Shown here in pieces: positions 51,011-60,433 of a stretch of DNA of 64,000 nt. Position 1 is the stretch's first letter; each line of letters starts with the position of its first letter. Both the position numbers and the translations under genes were made by a program. This stretch comes from JAYREN01 sp963663375. GTDB taxonomy: Bacteria; Acidobacteriota; Holophagae; Holophagales; Holophagaceae. Below the pieces are notes generated by a model. It saw nothing but the letters and a program-made list of their open reading frames with translations. It was not told the origin of the DNA and made no database searches. The stretch is from assembly GCA_963663375.1 (NCBI GenBank), contig OY760195.1:124001-188000 (forward strand). The letters are read 5' to 3'.

Positions 51011-53284
51011 TCAGGCGGGTGTCGCTTCCGCTTCCCGGGTGATGCCACAGGTCGCGCAGCGCAGGAAATACTGGCCCTTGCGGGTGCTGGGAATGATCCG
51101 CATGGGCTGACCGCAGGTGGCGCAGGGCTGTGCCTCGGGGGCTCCCTCGATCTTTTTCTCCTCCTGCCACCGGTCGCAGGCCACGCAGACTTGGGCACCG
51201 CTCTTGGTAGTGCGGACGGGCCCTTGGCAGAAGCGGCAGCGGAGACTGGGCTGGCCCTGGTCAACGCAATCGAAGGCCACGCGGCAGTCGGGGCCGCTGC
51301 ACTTGGCGTAGTGTTTTCCTTCCCAGTCCCGCAGGCGGAGCTCCGCGCCGCACTTGGGACAGGGCCCGATGACGGGGCCGAAAACACGCTTCGATGTGGC
51401 GGGCGCCGCGGCCTTGATCTGGCGGATGAGTTCGGCCACGAAGGTCTTCACATCGCCCATGAAGGCTTCGCGAGGAGTCTCACCCCGGCGCATGCGCTCC
51501 AGGCGGGCCTCCCACTCGCCGGTGAGTTGGGGCGACTTGAGGCTTTCGGCCTTGAGGCCAGTGATCAGCTCGATGCCTTTTTCCGTGGGCTGAAGAATAT
51601 TGCGCTTGCGGGCGGCGTACTGGCGCTTGAGCAGCGTCTCGATGATGGAGGCCCGGGTGGCGGGGGTGCCCAGGCCGCAGTCCTTCATGGCGCCCTTCAG
51701 CTCGCTGTCATCCAGCTCTCTGCCCGCGCCCTGCATGGCGGCCAGCAGATCTCCTTCGCTCATGCGCTTGGGGGGCGAGGTCTTGCCGGCCTTGGGATAG
51801 AGCTCCTTGGTGTCCACTTCCTGCCCCTTGGCGACGAGGGGCAGGGTGCCCGCGTCCTCCTCGGGCTCATCGCTTTCGCCTTCTTCGGCCTCGAGGTCGG
51901 CCTCCTTGGTCTTCTTGGGTTCCTTCTTGGGGCGGCCATGGGGCGGATCCACGGCGGACCAGCCCAGTTCCTTCACCACGGTGCCCGTGGTCTTGAAGGT
52001 CTCCTTGGCAATCTTGGTGAGGATGGTGGTCTTGGCTTCGATCCGCTCCGAGAAGAAGGCTGCCAGGAAACGCCGGGCGATCAGTTCGTAGATCTTCAGT
52101 CCATCGCCGCTTAGGTTCTTGGCAGGATTCTCCGTGGGGACCAGGGCGGAGTGATCCTCCACTTCCTTGTCATCCACGAAACGCTTGTCCAGCTTGACGG
52201 GCCACCGCGACCGCAGCTCCTCCACGAAGGGGCGCAGGTCCACCAGCTGGCCCTGGGCGATGGCCTTGATCCAGCCCGCCGCCTTGGCCGCATCGGCCTC
52301 GGTCAAGTAGCGGGAATTGGTGCGGGGATAGCTGATGAGCTTGGCTTCGTAGAGCGTTTGCGCCACTTCCAGCGTGTGCTCGGCGGTGAAGCCGAAGCGT
52401 TTGTTGGCCTCCTTCTGCAGGGCCGTGAGGTCGTAGAGGAGCTCTGGGCGTTTCTTTTCCGTCTTGCCCGTGACGGAGGCCACTAGGCCCGAGAGGCCCT
52501 GGAGCCTTTCGGCCAAGGCACGAGCCTCTTCTTCCGTGTCGAAGCGATCCTGCTCCTTGCCTTCGAGTTTTGTGAACCACTTGCCCTTGTAGACGCCCTC
52601 CGGGGCCCCGAAGACGGCCCAGAGTGTCCAGAAATCCTTGGGCACGAAGTTCGTGATTTCCAGTTCGCGGTTCACCAGGATGGCCAGGGTCGGCGTCTGC
52701 ACGCGGCCGATGGAATACACGCCTTCGCCACCCCCGCGCTGCATCACCAGTGTTTGGGCCCGGGTGCAGTTGATGCCTACGAGCCAGTCCGATTCCTGGC
52801 GAGAGCGGGCGGCATCCCGCAGGCCCAGATAGGCCTCGCCCGGTTTCATCTGGCCGTAGGCCTCCCGAATGGCCTCGTCCGTGAGGCTGGAGGTCCAGAA
52901 CCGCAGCACCGGCTTGGTGCAGCCCGAGAGTCGGTATACCAGATCGAAGATCAGTTCGCCCTCGCGCCCGGCGTCTGTGGCGTTCACCACCTCGCCCACA
53001 TCCTCCCGCACCATCAGGCGCGCCACCGTCTCGTACTGGTCCCGGGTCTGTTCAATGGGGGCGTAGCGGAACTCCGGGGGAAAGATGGGCACCGAGTCCA
53101 GGCGCCAGGACTTCAGCGCGGGATCGTAGCCTTCGGGGCCGATGGCTTCCACCAGATGGCCCACGCACCAGGTGACGATGGTGTTGCCTCCCTGAATGAA
53201 GCTCCTTCCCGTTCCCGAAATGCCCAGCGCGGCCGCGATGGCGCGGCCCATGCTGGGCTTCTCGGCGACGATGAGACGGATCAT
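51011..53284 (-). CDS. topB: DNA topoisomerase III (type IA)
   Basis: TopB relaxes and decatenates DNA by single-strand passage. The 757 residues begin with the TOPRIM domain (MIRLIVAEKPSMGRAIA; VVNATDAGREGELIF), carry the active-site tyrosine in SYPRTNSRYL and end with three C4-type zinc fingers (CPKCG...CSGPDC, CRFC...CVAC, CATCG...CATC). A lysine/glutamate-rich insert (KKEPKKTKEADLEAEE) lies in the C-terminal half. The ATG at 53284 was chosen; a long in-frame extension upstream looks non-coding. Confidence 0.94.
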   Translation of the reverse strand: MIRLIVAEKPSMGRAIAAALGISGTGRSFIQGGNTIVTWCVGHLVEAIGPEGYDPALKSWRLDSVPIFPPEFRYAPIEQTRDQYETVARLMVREDVGEVVNATDAGREGELIFDLVYRLSGCTKPVLRFWTSSLTDEAIREAYGQMKPGEAYLGLRDAARSRQESDWLVGINCTRAQTLVMQRGGGEGVYSIGRVQTPTLAILVNRELEITNFVPKDFWTLWAVFGAPEGVYKGKWFTKLEGKEQDRFDTEEEARALAERLQGLSGLVASVTGKTEKKRPELLYDLTALQKEANKRFGFTAEHTLEVAQTLYEAKLISYPRTNSRYLTEADAAKAAGWIKAIAQGQLVDLRPFVEELRSRWPVKLDKRFVDDKEVEDHSALVPTENPAKNLSGDGLKIYELIARRFLAAFFSERIEAKTTILTKIAKETFKTTGTVVKELGWSAVDPPHGRPKKEPKKTKEADLEAEEGESDEPEEDAGTLPLVAKGQEVDTKELYPKAGKTSPPKRMSEGDLLAAMQGAGRELDDSELKGAMKDCGLGTPATRASIIETLLKRQYAARKRNILQPTEKGIELITGLKAESLKSPQLTGEWEARLERMRRGETPREAFMGDVKTFVAELIRQIKAAAPATSKRVFGPVIGPCPKCGAELRLRDWEGKHYAKCSGPDCRVAFDCVDQGQPSLRCRFCQGPVRTTKSGAQVCVACDRWQEEKKIEGAPEAQPCATCGQPMRIIPSTRKGQYFLRCATCGITREAEATPA

Positions 53285-53328
53285 GGCGTTTCCCGGTGCT
53301 TCCAGAGTACCAGGGCGCGGGCCTGGAA

Positions 53329-54975
53329 CTACCGATGACCGAGGATGCCCTCCAGCGTGTGCTTCAGTGCCTCGCCTCTGAGCGATTCCTCGGTGGCGAG
53401 GATGGTGCCATCGGGGCCCAAGAGGAAGAGACGAGGGATGCTCCTGATCCGAAGGGTCTCGCAAAGGGGATGGTTCATGCCGCCCTCCAGGAAGGCGTGT
53501 TTCCATGGCATGGGCAACTTCTGGTCGCCTCGGAAGGTCGCGACGGCCTCGGGACTCCGGTCCAAGGAGAGGCTGAGCACTTCCAGGCCCCGTCCCTTGT
53601 AGGCCGCGTAGGCCTTGTGCAGTCCCGGCAATTCGCCCACGCAGGGGCCGCACCAGGTGGCCCAGAAATCGATGAGCAGATAGCGGCCCCGAAAGGATTC
53701 CAGGGTGTGGACCACCTTGGGATTCCCGAGGCTGGGTAGCTGGAAAGCCGGCATCTTCTGGCCTGGGGCAACGCGCGCCTGATCCTGCTTCATCTGGGCG
53801 CGCACCTTCTGAAGGACGGGATGCTTGGGGTGGAGCGCCTCCAGTTCTGCGAAGGCCTTCTCGATCTGCTCCGGCCGCATGGGCAGGAAGCTCAACTGGA
53901 CCAGGCGCGCCGCCTCCTCGGGTTCCCGGTGATCCAGGATGAGGCCCATCAGCGCCTGGGAGGAAGCCTTGTCCGCGCGGCTGGCGGCGATGGAGAGTTC
54001 CGTATCCCCCACCTGGGACCAGAAGGGGTGATCGGCGGGGAAAGCCTTGAGCACCGGTGTCTTGTCCGGACCTCCGAAGAGCAGCAAGGCCGCGCCCAGG
54101 GCCTGGCGCACCCGGGGACGGGTCTCCTGGGCCAAGGCGGCCTCCCAGCGATCCGCGTAGCCTTTGCGGAAGGCGGCGACGCGCTCATTGGCTGCTCGCT
54201 TCTCATCGGCGCTTCCCGTGCGCGGCAGGGTCTGCAGATTCAGGATGGCGTCCCGATCCTGATCCACCTGCCAGGCGGCGGCCAGATCGTCGTCCTTGGC
54301 CTCGAAGCTCATCTGAGCTGAGAGGTTTCCGTGGGGCAGCAGACGGGGATCGAAGACGATGTGAGCTCGGCCCTTGATCAGGGGAACGAGGCTCAGGTAG
54401 TTGTGATCCGCGGTGGGTTCGAAGGCGGTCCCTTGGGTGCCATTGACGCCGAAGCGGAAGGGAACGCCCTCCACCAACCACACGGCTCCGAGCACCCGGT
54501 AGCGGAGCTGGGTGCCGGTTGCCTCGACATCGGCAGACCAGGTGCCATCTGCTTGCGGGAGAAGCGAGACTTGTGCGATCTGTCCCTGCTCGTTTTTCGT
54601 CTCCAGGCGCAGCTCCTTGGGGGATTCCACGATTCGGTGGGTTCGCAGCCGCGCCTTGATCTGGAAGTCCCGATCCCGGTCCACCCAGAGATTCACTTCC
54701 GCGCTGTGATGCCCCACCCCCGAAAAATCCAAGGTGTACACCCCAGGCTTCAGAGATGTCTTCAGGCGGAAGGATCCATCACGGTCAGCCTGGACCATGA
54801 CCGCCGGGTTGAAGGGATCCCGCCAGATGCGCGCATGGGCCATGGGCATGGGCTTGCCGTCCGCGCCCAGGATCGTGCCTTGAATGGCGACCTGCCGAGG
54901 TGTGTTGGCGCGGGAGCAGGCCACGGGCACGGCGAGGCTCGGGATGAGGAGCAGCGAGAGAAGGTGTCGGTGCAT
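53329..54975 (-). CDS. Exported TlpA/ResA-like thioredoxin-fold protein with large N-terminal domain
   Basis: A 548-residue exported protein. It starts with a hydrophobic signal ending PVACS, lipobox-like but with proline at -3. A carboxypeptidase-regulatory-like beta domain follows (about 30-110; VAIQGTILGADGKPMPMAHA), then a long unassigned middle and a C-terminal thioredoxin domain with FWATWCGPC (near 435) and the cis-proline loop IRSIPRLFLL. It should be a periplasmic thiol-disulfide enzyme, perhaps for cytochrome c maturation; resB lies 8 kb away. The substrate is unknown. Confidence 0.82.
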   Translation of the reverse strand: MHRHLLSLLLIPSLAVPVACSRANTPRQVAIQGTILGADGKPMPMAHARIWRDPFNPAVMVQADRDGSFRLKTSLKPGVYTLDFSGVGHHSAEVNLWVDRDRDFQIKARLRTHRIVESPKELRLETKNEQGQIAQVSLLPQADGTWSADVEATGTQLRYRVLGAVWLVEGVPFRFGVNGTQGTAFEPTADHNYLSLVPLIKGRAHIVFDPRLLPHGNLSAQMSFEAKDDDLAAAWQVDQDRDAILNLQTLPRTGSADEKRAANERVAAFRKGYADRWEAALAQETRPRVRQALGAALLLFGGPDKTPVLKAFPADHPFWSQVGDTELSIAASRADKASSQALMGLILDHREPEEAARLVQLSFLPMRPEQIEKAFAELEALHPKHPVLQKVRAQMKQDQARVAPGQKMPAFQLPSLGNPKVVHTLESFRGRYLLIDFWATWCGPCVGELPGLHKAYAAYKGRGLEVLSLSLDRSPEAVATFRGDQKLPMPWKHAFLEGGMNHPLCETLRIRSIPRLFLLGPDGTILATEESLRGEALKHTLEGILGHR

Positions 54976-55036
54976 GGAAACTCCAGACAGGGCGAGGCCC
55001 TGAGGGTGGGTGGATGGGCTTTTGATGGATGCGGGA

Positions 55037-55720
55037 CTAGAGTCCGAGGAAGGCGCGGATGTCTTCCAAACGGCGGACAGAGACCTGAAGGCGGGTGGTG
55101 GAGAGGACCACCTCGCCTTCGTCCGTCAGTTCGCGCACGGCGTCGAGGCGCACGAGGGCGTTGCGGTGGATGCGAGCGTAACCATGGCCCGCGAGGCGCT
55201 CCTCCCAGTGGGTGAGGCGGCCGTCCACCGGAAGAGGGCCTTCGGGAGTCCAGGCCTGGCAGTCCCCCAGGTCCGCCACCAGGGCCTCCACTTCCTCGGG
55301 ACGCAGTAACCGTGTGGAGCCTCGGCGACGCACGGGCAGGCGGAGCCAGCCTTTCTGGAGCGGATCCTCCTTTGGCCGGATGCGAGAGAGGGCTTGAGCC
55401 AGCGCCACGCGGCTGATGGGCTTGAGCAGGTAGTGGGCGGCGCCCCCGGCGAAGGCTTCCACCGCGTGCTCCCGGTAGGCGGTGACGAAGACGATGGCGG
55501 GCCGGGGCTCCGGCAGCAGCGTCATGAGCTCGGTGCCACTCATGCCCGGCATCTCCACATCCAGGAACAGGGCATCGGGCCGCAATTCCGACGCGAGGCG
55601 CAGGCCCTCCAGGCCGTGGGCAGCCTCGCCCACCACCTCCACGCCCGGCAGTTCTCGCAGCAGCTTCACCAGCAGCGCTCGGGCCAGGGGCTCATCTTCC
55701 ACCACGAGGATGCGGATCAT
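55037..55720 (-). CDS. LytTR-family response regulator
   Basis: A 227-residue regulator. The receiver domain has the acidic pair in VEDEPLAR, the phosphoacceptor D54 in FLDVEMPG, T in VTAYREH and K in LLKPIS. From about residue 125 a LytTR DNA-binding domain follows (GYARIHRNALVRLDAV, LQVSVRRLEDIRAFL). The ATG overlaps the upstream gene's TGA (ATGA), so it is coupled to the exported protein and, beyond it, to the LytS-type kinase: a three-gene signalling unit. Confidence 0.9.
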   Translation of the reverse strand: MIRILVVEDEPLARALLVKLLRELPGVEVVGEAAHGLEGLRLASELRPDALFLDVEMPGMSGTELMTLLPEPRPAIVFVTAYREHAVEAFAGGAAHYLLKPISRVALAQALSRIRPKEDPLQKGWLRLPVRRRGSTRLLRPEEVEALVADLGDCQAWTPEGPLPVDGRLTHWEERLAGHGYARIHRNALVRLDAVRELTDEGEVVLSTTRLQVSVRRLEDIRAFLGL

Positions 55721-56958
55721 GGCTCCAGTTTCCTCCAATCGTGGGTGAAGGGCTTCAGCAGGCGGTCCAGCCAGTCATAGCGAAGGCGGCTCGGGCGGCG
55801 GAAGGGCCACTGATCCTGGACCACTCGCACATTCCCGTCTGGGTCTACCTGGAGGCTCAACGGAACCAGGCTGAAGGGGAGCCCCTGGAGGACGAGGCGT
55901 GCGGGCGGTGGCGTGTCCCAAAGCTGTCCCGTGGCGGGGTCCAGGATTCGCCAGAAGGCGGTCATTGTGGCTTCCCGATTCATCGGCGGGCGGAGGGCCT
56001 CGGCCCTTCCCAGCAAGAGCGCATCTCCCGGCTTTGGGGCAGACCCTTGCCTGTCGAAGACACTGTTCTGGGCGATCCAGGCCTTGAAGTTGTCCGAGGA
56101 AGAACCTGGGCGGGTCGCCACCAGCACGCGACCATCGGGGCGCACGGCGGCGGCCAAGAGCTCCTCGGGCTCCGTGCCTCCGAGGCGTCCCCGGCCGAGG
56201 CAGCGGGCAGCCTGCTCATCCAGCAGGAACCAGCGTCGGTTCGTTCTGTGCAGGAAGCACAGCCCCGCAGGGAGGCGCAGCACCTGCCACGCGTCGGCGT
56301 GGCCCTGCACCTCCCGGTAGGCCTCGGTGATCTGGGGACCTCTGCCAAAGCGCTTCGCATCCTCGGTTCCGGGCGGAAGAGGAACGGCGCGATACCATGG
56401 TCCGCCAAGGCCCAGATCCACCAGACGTTCCAGCTTCAGGCGGCCACCATCCACCCGATAGATGCCGAAGGGGCTGACGGCATCGCCTTCCCAGCAGAAG
56501 GTGGGATTGCCGAAGAGGAAGCGCCCGCCGCCCAGGGGCAGGAGGGTCCAGGAGCGGTACGTGACATCGGATTCCAGGCGGGCAAGGAGCGTCCAGCGTC
56601 CCTTGGGATCACAGGCATAGAGGCGCCTGGGCTGCTGGAAGTAGGCCTGCTTCATCACTTCGTTGCCCGCCTTTCCCGGCGGCAGGGGCTGATGCAGGAA
56701 GCCCACGGCATAGGTGGTGCCTTGATGGTGCGTGATCTGGATGCAGCGGCCCAGGCGGCCGTCCAGTTCGGGCGGCAGCTCCAGGGTGCGGGTGCGGCCA
56801 TTTGGACTCGTGAAGGCCAGGGTGGGGATGGACTCGGGGTGGTTGCGGAGGCGGATCGTTTTATCCACGGTGACGGGGGCGATGTACACCCCGCCCTCGT
56901 AGTGGGCGCCCTGGGCGAGCAGGAGCGGCGCGGCGGCCGCGAGGATCAGACGGCGCAT
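55717..56958 (-). CDS. Exported protein of unknown function within a two-component operon
   Basis: A 413-residue protein with a signal peptide (MRRLILAAAAPLLLAQG). The rest is beta-rich with WD-like or propeller-type blades (RWTLLARLESDVTYRSWTLL, GGRFLFGNPTFCW, PDGRVLVATRPGSSSDN, VDPDGNVRVVQDQWPF) but I recognise no family. It lies between the histidine kinase and response regulator genes, overlapping the regulator by ATGA and starting 2 bp after the kinase stop. A sensor-accessory role is a reasonable inference. Confidence 0.75.
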   Translation of the reverse strand: MRRLILAAAAPLLLAQGAHYEGGVYIAPVTVDKTIRLRNHPESIPTLAFTSPNGRTRTLELPPELDGRLGRCIQITHHQGTTYAVGFLHQPLPPGKAGNEVMKQAYFQQPRRLYACDPKGRWTLLARLESDVTYRSWTLLPLGGGRFLFGNPTFCWEGDAVSPFGIYRVDGGRLKLERLVDLGLGGPWYRAVPLPPGTEDAKRFGRGPQITEAYREVQGHADAWQVLRLPAGLCFLHRTNRRWFLLDEQAARCLGRGRLGGTEPEELLAAAVRPDGRVLVATRPGSSSDNFKAWIAQNSVFDRQGSAPKPGDALLLGRAEALRPPMNREATMTAFWRILDPATGQLWDTPPPARLVLQGLPFSLVPLSLQVDPDGNVRVVQDQWPFRRPSRLRYDWLDRLLKPFTHDWRKLEP

Positions 56959-56959
56959 G

Positions 56960-58090
56960 TCAGCTCCACCGGAAGGCTGCGCGGAAGCCGAGCTCGCAGC
57001 GTTCCAGCACGAGGTCCGAGGGGCGGCGCAGCCGGGCGCGCAGGTTGGCCAGAGCTTGACCGGTGCCGTTCTTGCCCCGGGAAGTGCCATCCCCGCTGTC
57101 TTCCACGGACACGCGCAGGCCCTGGCCCTCGGCTTCGACGCGGATCTGCAAGGTACCCCCTTCGATCCGGGGTGCGATGGCGTGGCGGATGGCGTTCTCC
57201 ACCAGAACCTGGAGGCCGAGGACGGGCAGCTCGCGGTCCAGCAGTTCCTCCGGCACCTCGATGGATAGTCGCAAGCGTTCCCCGAGGCGTCGGCGTTCCA
57301 GGGCCAGCGTGTCCTCCACCAGGGCCAGTTCGTCCCGCAGGGGCACCGTGGGCCGATCCGTCACCTTCTGCACCTGCTCGAAGAGGGCCGAGAGCCGCTG
57401 GGTGGTGTCCAGGGCGCCCCGGGGATCGTCTTCGATCTGGGCCTCCAGAGTGTTGAGGGTGTTGTAGAGGAAGTGGGGCGAAAGCCGCGCCCGCAAGGCG
57501 CCCTCCCGGGCCTCCGTCAGCAGTTGGCGGCCTTCGGCCACGAGCAGCAACAGTTCCACGCCTACGAAGCTGAGGAGCCCCAGCAGCAGCAGGAAGTCCT
57601 CCATGCGGCTCGGGTGGATGAGGGGATGGAAGACCCAGCCCTGCCACACGGGAATGGCCGTGAGCAGGTAGCTGCCGGGCACCATCAGGGGCGTGAGCAC
57701 CGAGCGGGCGCCCAGGATGAGGCCGACGTAGGCGCCGAGGGGCACCAGCGCCGCCACCAAACCCGGGCCCCGGCGGGCCATGGCGATCCGCTTCAGCCGC
57801 GAGACGCCCCACCAGAGCAGGGCGAAGAGAAGGCCTGCCGTCAGGGCCCGCAGCCCAGCGGAGAGAGGCGTGGGCCAGGCGGCGGGGCTGAAGGGATCCA
57901 CCCCGGCCCTGCGGATGGCCTCGACGATCGTGGGGTCCAGTTCCTCCGGTCGGAAATCCACGTGCATCACCCGCAGGGCCCAGGGGCGCAGGCAGAGCAT
58001 GACCATGCCGAGGCGCAGGAGAAGGGCGAGCCATGGATTCCGGTCCCAAGCGATCAGGCTGCGGAAGGGGTGAAAGGATGTCGGACGCAT
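56960..58090 (-). CDS. LytS/YehU-type sensor histidine kinase
   Basis: A 376-residue membrane kinase. Four or five hydrophobic helices (about 20-185) precede the His_kinase domain with LSPHFLYNTLNTLE (H206 phosphorylated) and a HATPase domain (VLVENAIRHAIAP, VEDSGDG). It is the cognate partner of the LytTR regulator two genes downstream. No extracytoplasmic sensor domain of size is present between the helices, so the signal may be sensed in the membrane or through the exported protein. Confidence 0.9.
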   Translation of the reverse strand: MRPTSFHPFRSLIAWDRNPWLALLLRLGMVMLCLRPWALRVMHVDFRPEELDPTIVEAIRRAGVDPFSPAAWPTPLSAGLRALTAGLLFALLWWGVSRLKRIAMARRGPGLVAALVPLGAYVGLILGARSVLTPLMVPGSYLLTAIPVWQGWVFHPLIHPSRMEDFLLLLGLLSFVGVELLLLVAEGRQLLTEAREGALRARLSPHFLYNTLNTLEAQIEDDPRGALDTTQRLSALFEQVQKVTDRPTVPLRDELALVEDTLALERRRLGERLRLSIEVPEELLDRELPVLGLQVLVENAIRHAIAPRIEGGTLQIRVEAEGQGLRVSVEDSGDGTSRGKNGTGQALANLRARLRRPSDLVLERCELGFRAAFRWS

Positions 58091-58200
58091 GAGAACCTCG
58101 TGCCCCCAGGCTAGAACGGCTTCAGGCGTGCGGAAGGTGACACTTCATGAACGTCGGCCAGGGTCTCGCGAACGTCGGCGCCGACTGCGTCATCGTCTTC

Positions 58201-59079
58201 CTATTCGTACCAGACCTGCCCCGTGAAATCCGGGCGATGGTCGGCATAGGCGTGGCGCAGCACCCCCGCGGAGTAGGATTCCCGGAAGAAGGGGCGCAGG
58301 AAATCCGTGAACTTGGTGAGGGTCGTTCCCTTGGCCACGTCCTCGTCGAAGAGGATCACGGGGCCATGGCGGTACGCGGCCAGGAAGCTGAGGTCGCTCG
58401 GCGCGATGATGGGCGAGGTGTCGTTGCGCTTGAACATCGAGAAGCGGATGAAGTAGAGCGGCGCGTCCAGGAGGTTCGCGGCCAGGAGCCCCGACATGAT
58501 GGAGCCGTGGGCCGCGCCGAGAATGAGCGCGGGCCGCACCTTTTTCTGGATGGAAGTCGTGAGTTCCAGGATCTTGCGTGGCTCGGAGGCCCGCCAGGTG
58601 TACTTGTCCTGGGTGCTGGTGTAGATGAAGTCGGCCACGCCCTGGGGGAGCCTCGCCTGGAAGGTTTCAAGGCAGCTCACGGCATCGGCGCCGAGGGCGA
58701 AGATGACTCGCGCCGTGGCGATGGCCGCCAGGAAGAACCGCTGGGCCTCGGCGGTGACATCGGCCGGATAACTGGCCTGGAAGCGGTTCTTCTCGCTGAT
58801 TTCGAAGTAGTACGTGGGATGCAAGGGAAGCCCCTGCTCCACGCAGACCTTGTAGTTGAGGGCCACGTTGACCAGGGCCGGGGCCAGGAGATAAAGCGAG
58901 CGGCAATCCTCCCAGAAGGCCTCAGGGGCCTCCGCAGGGGCGGCCAGTGCGGCGTCGATGCCCGGCAGGACCCGCTCCAGGGTTGCCTGGGTGCGGCTGA
59001 GGATCTCTCGGTACGGCGCCTCGAAGGCCATGATCTCGGGCGGATCCTCCCAGTTCGCGTACAGCAGCCGATGCAGCAT
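58201..59079 (-). CDS. Phosphoribosyltransferase-like protein, unknown role
   Basis: A 292-residue protein. The C-terminal half resembles type I PRTases: ALILGAAHGSIMSGLLAANL, then the PRPP-loop-like GPVILFDEDVAKGTTLTKF (near 235-253), in which the acidic pair and TTL match VDDVxTTGxTL less strictly than usual. The N-terminal half (1-150) is helical and unassigned. The neighbours (kinase and exbD) give no metabolic clue. Function is not known to me; a nucleotide salvage or stress role would be guesswork. Confidence 0.6.
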   Translation of the reverse strand: MLHRLLYANWEDPPEIMAFEAPYREILSRTQATLERVLPGIDAALAAPAEAPEAFWEDCRSLYLLAPALVNVALNYKVCVEQGLPLHPTYYFEISEKNRFQASYPADVTAEAQRFFLAAIATARVIFALGADAVSCLETFQARLPQGVADFIYTSTQDKYTWRASEPRKILELTTSIQKKVRPALILGAAHGSIMSGLLAANLLDAPLYFIRFSMFKRNDTSPIIAPSDLSFLAAYRHGPVILFDEDVAKGTTLTKFTDFLRPFFRESYSAGVLRHAYADHRPDFTGQVWYE

Positions 59080-59165
59080 CCGGTGTCCTTCCCCTTCATC
59101 TTAGTCTGATGCCGCGAAGGCCGCGTCAGCAGGGTGTAGACTGGGAGCGGAACGCAGAGGGATCG

Positions 59166-59594
59166 ATGGCCTTTACACCCGGCAGCAAGCACGGACAGAT
59201 GGCCGACATCAACATGACGCCGATGATCGACGTGATGTTGGTGCTGCTCATCATCTTCATGGTGGCGGCGCCCATGCTGACCACGGGCGTGGACGTGAAC
59301 CTGCCCGAGAGCCGCACGGGCAAGAGCCTGGAGAGCGAGGCCCTGGTGGTCACCCTCTCTCGCGATGGGCGCATCGAGTTCGAGAAGCATTTCATTCGGG
59401 AAGAACAGCTCAAGCGCCAGCTTCGGGAAAAGGCGGGGCAGGGGCGGAAAAGGCCCGTGATGGTGCGGGCGGATCACGCCATTCCCTACGGGCGGGTCAT
59501 CGCCGTGGTGGACGCTATCCGGGAAGCGGGCTTCACCCAGGTGGGCTTCGTCACCCAGGGCATTCCCGGCGTGCCCGTCGAAAAGGAGTCCTGA
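59166..59594 (+). CDS. exbD: ExbD/TolR-type energy-transduction protein
   Basis: A 142-residue single-pass protein with the family motif MADINMTPMIDVMLVLLIIF, in which the membrane aspartate uses the proton gradient, followed by a periplasmic domain (DHAIPYGRVIAVVDAIREAG). It normally works with ExbB/TolQ to energise TonB/TolA. No exbB is visible in the window. The ATG at 59166 has GAGGGATCG upstream; a longer open frame before it is rejected. The TonB-type gene follows 24 bp later. Confidence 0.92.
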   Translation: MAFTPGSKHGQMADINMTPMIDVMLVLLIIFMVAAPMLTTGVDVNLPESRTGKSLESEALVVTLSRDGRIEFEKHFIREEQLKRQLREKAGQGRKRPVMVRADHAIPYGRVIAVVDAIREAGFTQVGFVTQGIPGVPVEKES

Positions 59595-59618
59595 CGTGCG
59601 CGGCACAGGAGGCGCCCC

Positions 59619-60431
59619 ATGAGCGGGGATCTCCAGAGCATGCTCCAGGCCCGGGCGCGCATCGGATTAATGGGATGGCCCACGGGCATCGCCCTCAGCG
59701 CCGGGCTGCACCTGCTGGTGATCGGCGCGTTTTTCATCTTCCCCAAGTCCAATCCCCAGGCGGACGATGTGAAGGTCACCTGGGTCACCCTGCCAGCCAT
59801 GGGCTCGGCGGGCACCTCCGGCGGCAGTGCCGCCATGGAAGAAGGTACGCAGGGTGAGCGTGTGCGGCGGGTGGAGGAAGTGGCACCCAAGAGTGAAGAG
59901 AAGGCCGGGAGCTCGGTAACGCCCAATGTCTTTGGCACCCGGAAGACTGCGCCGGTCAAGGGCACCAGCGCGAATCCGGAAAGCATGGGCAAGGCGCCCG
60001 TGGCCAGCAAGGGCGCCAATCCCACGGCCAATCCCGTGCCCGGCGCTGCGGGGAAGGGCACCGGCGGCGGCATCGGCGAAGGGATGGGCATCCCCGGCCT
60101 CAGGGCCAGCGGTGTGCAGGGCGGCACGGGGCTCATTGGCGGTCTGGACGGCGACTTCCCCTTCATGTGGTACCTGCAGCAGGTGCAGGGCACCATCACC
60201 GGGAACTGGAACCGCATCAACAACGCCCAGGGCCGAGTGCAGGTCTATTTCCGCATCCGCCGGGACGGTCGCCTGGAGGGGGCCCGCATCGAAAGCCCCA
60301 GCGGCAACGCCAGCCTGGACCAGAGCGCCCTGCTGGCGGTGCGCCGCTCGGATCCCCTGCCGCGCCTGCCGGACGGCTTCGAGGGGCAGGCGCTGGGGGT
60401 GCGGTTCTGGTTCACCTATCTGGGGAACTGA
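59619..60431 (+). CDS. TonB/TolA C-terminal-domain protein
   Basis: A 270-residue protein with an N-terminal membrane helix (about 22-41, TGIALSAGLHLLVIGAFFIF), a long Gly/Ala/Pro-rich spacer and a C-terminal TonB-like domain (about 185-265: WNRINNAQGRVQVYFRIRRD, SALLAVRRSDPLPRLPDGFE). TonB/TolA proteins transfer energy across the periplasm to outer-membrane receptors or the Tol-Pal complex. The context with exbD supports that role. TolA or TonB identity cannot be decided. Confidence 0.88.
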   Translation: MSGDLQSMLQARARIGLMGWPTGIALSAGLHLLVIGAFFIFPKSNPQADDVKVTWVTLPAMGSAGTSGGSAAMEEGTQGERVRRVEEVAPKSEEKAGSSVTPNVFGTRKTAPVKGTSANPESMGKAPVASKGANPTANPVPGAAGKGTGGGIGEGMGIPGLRASGVQGGTGLIGGLDGDFPFMWYLQQVQGTITGNWNRINNAQGRVQVYFRIRRDGRLEGARIESPSGNASLDQSALLAVRRSDPLPRLPDGFEGQALGVRFWFTYLGN

Positions 60432-60433
60432 GG

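Noticed and set aside
51011..53653. Longer topB reading frame with 123 extra N-terminal codons
   Set aside because: The extension overlaps the antisense of the TlpA-like gene and lacks TopB homology; MIRLIVAEKPS is the normal start.
58147..59109. Plus-strand frame of 320 codons
   Set aside because: It is the antisense of the PRTase-like gene, which has better codon bias and motifs.
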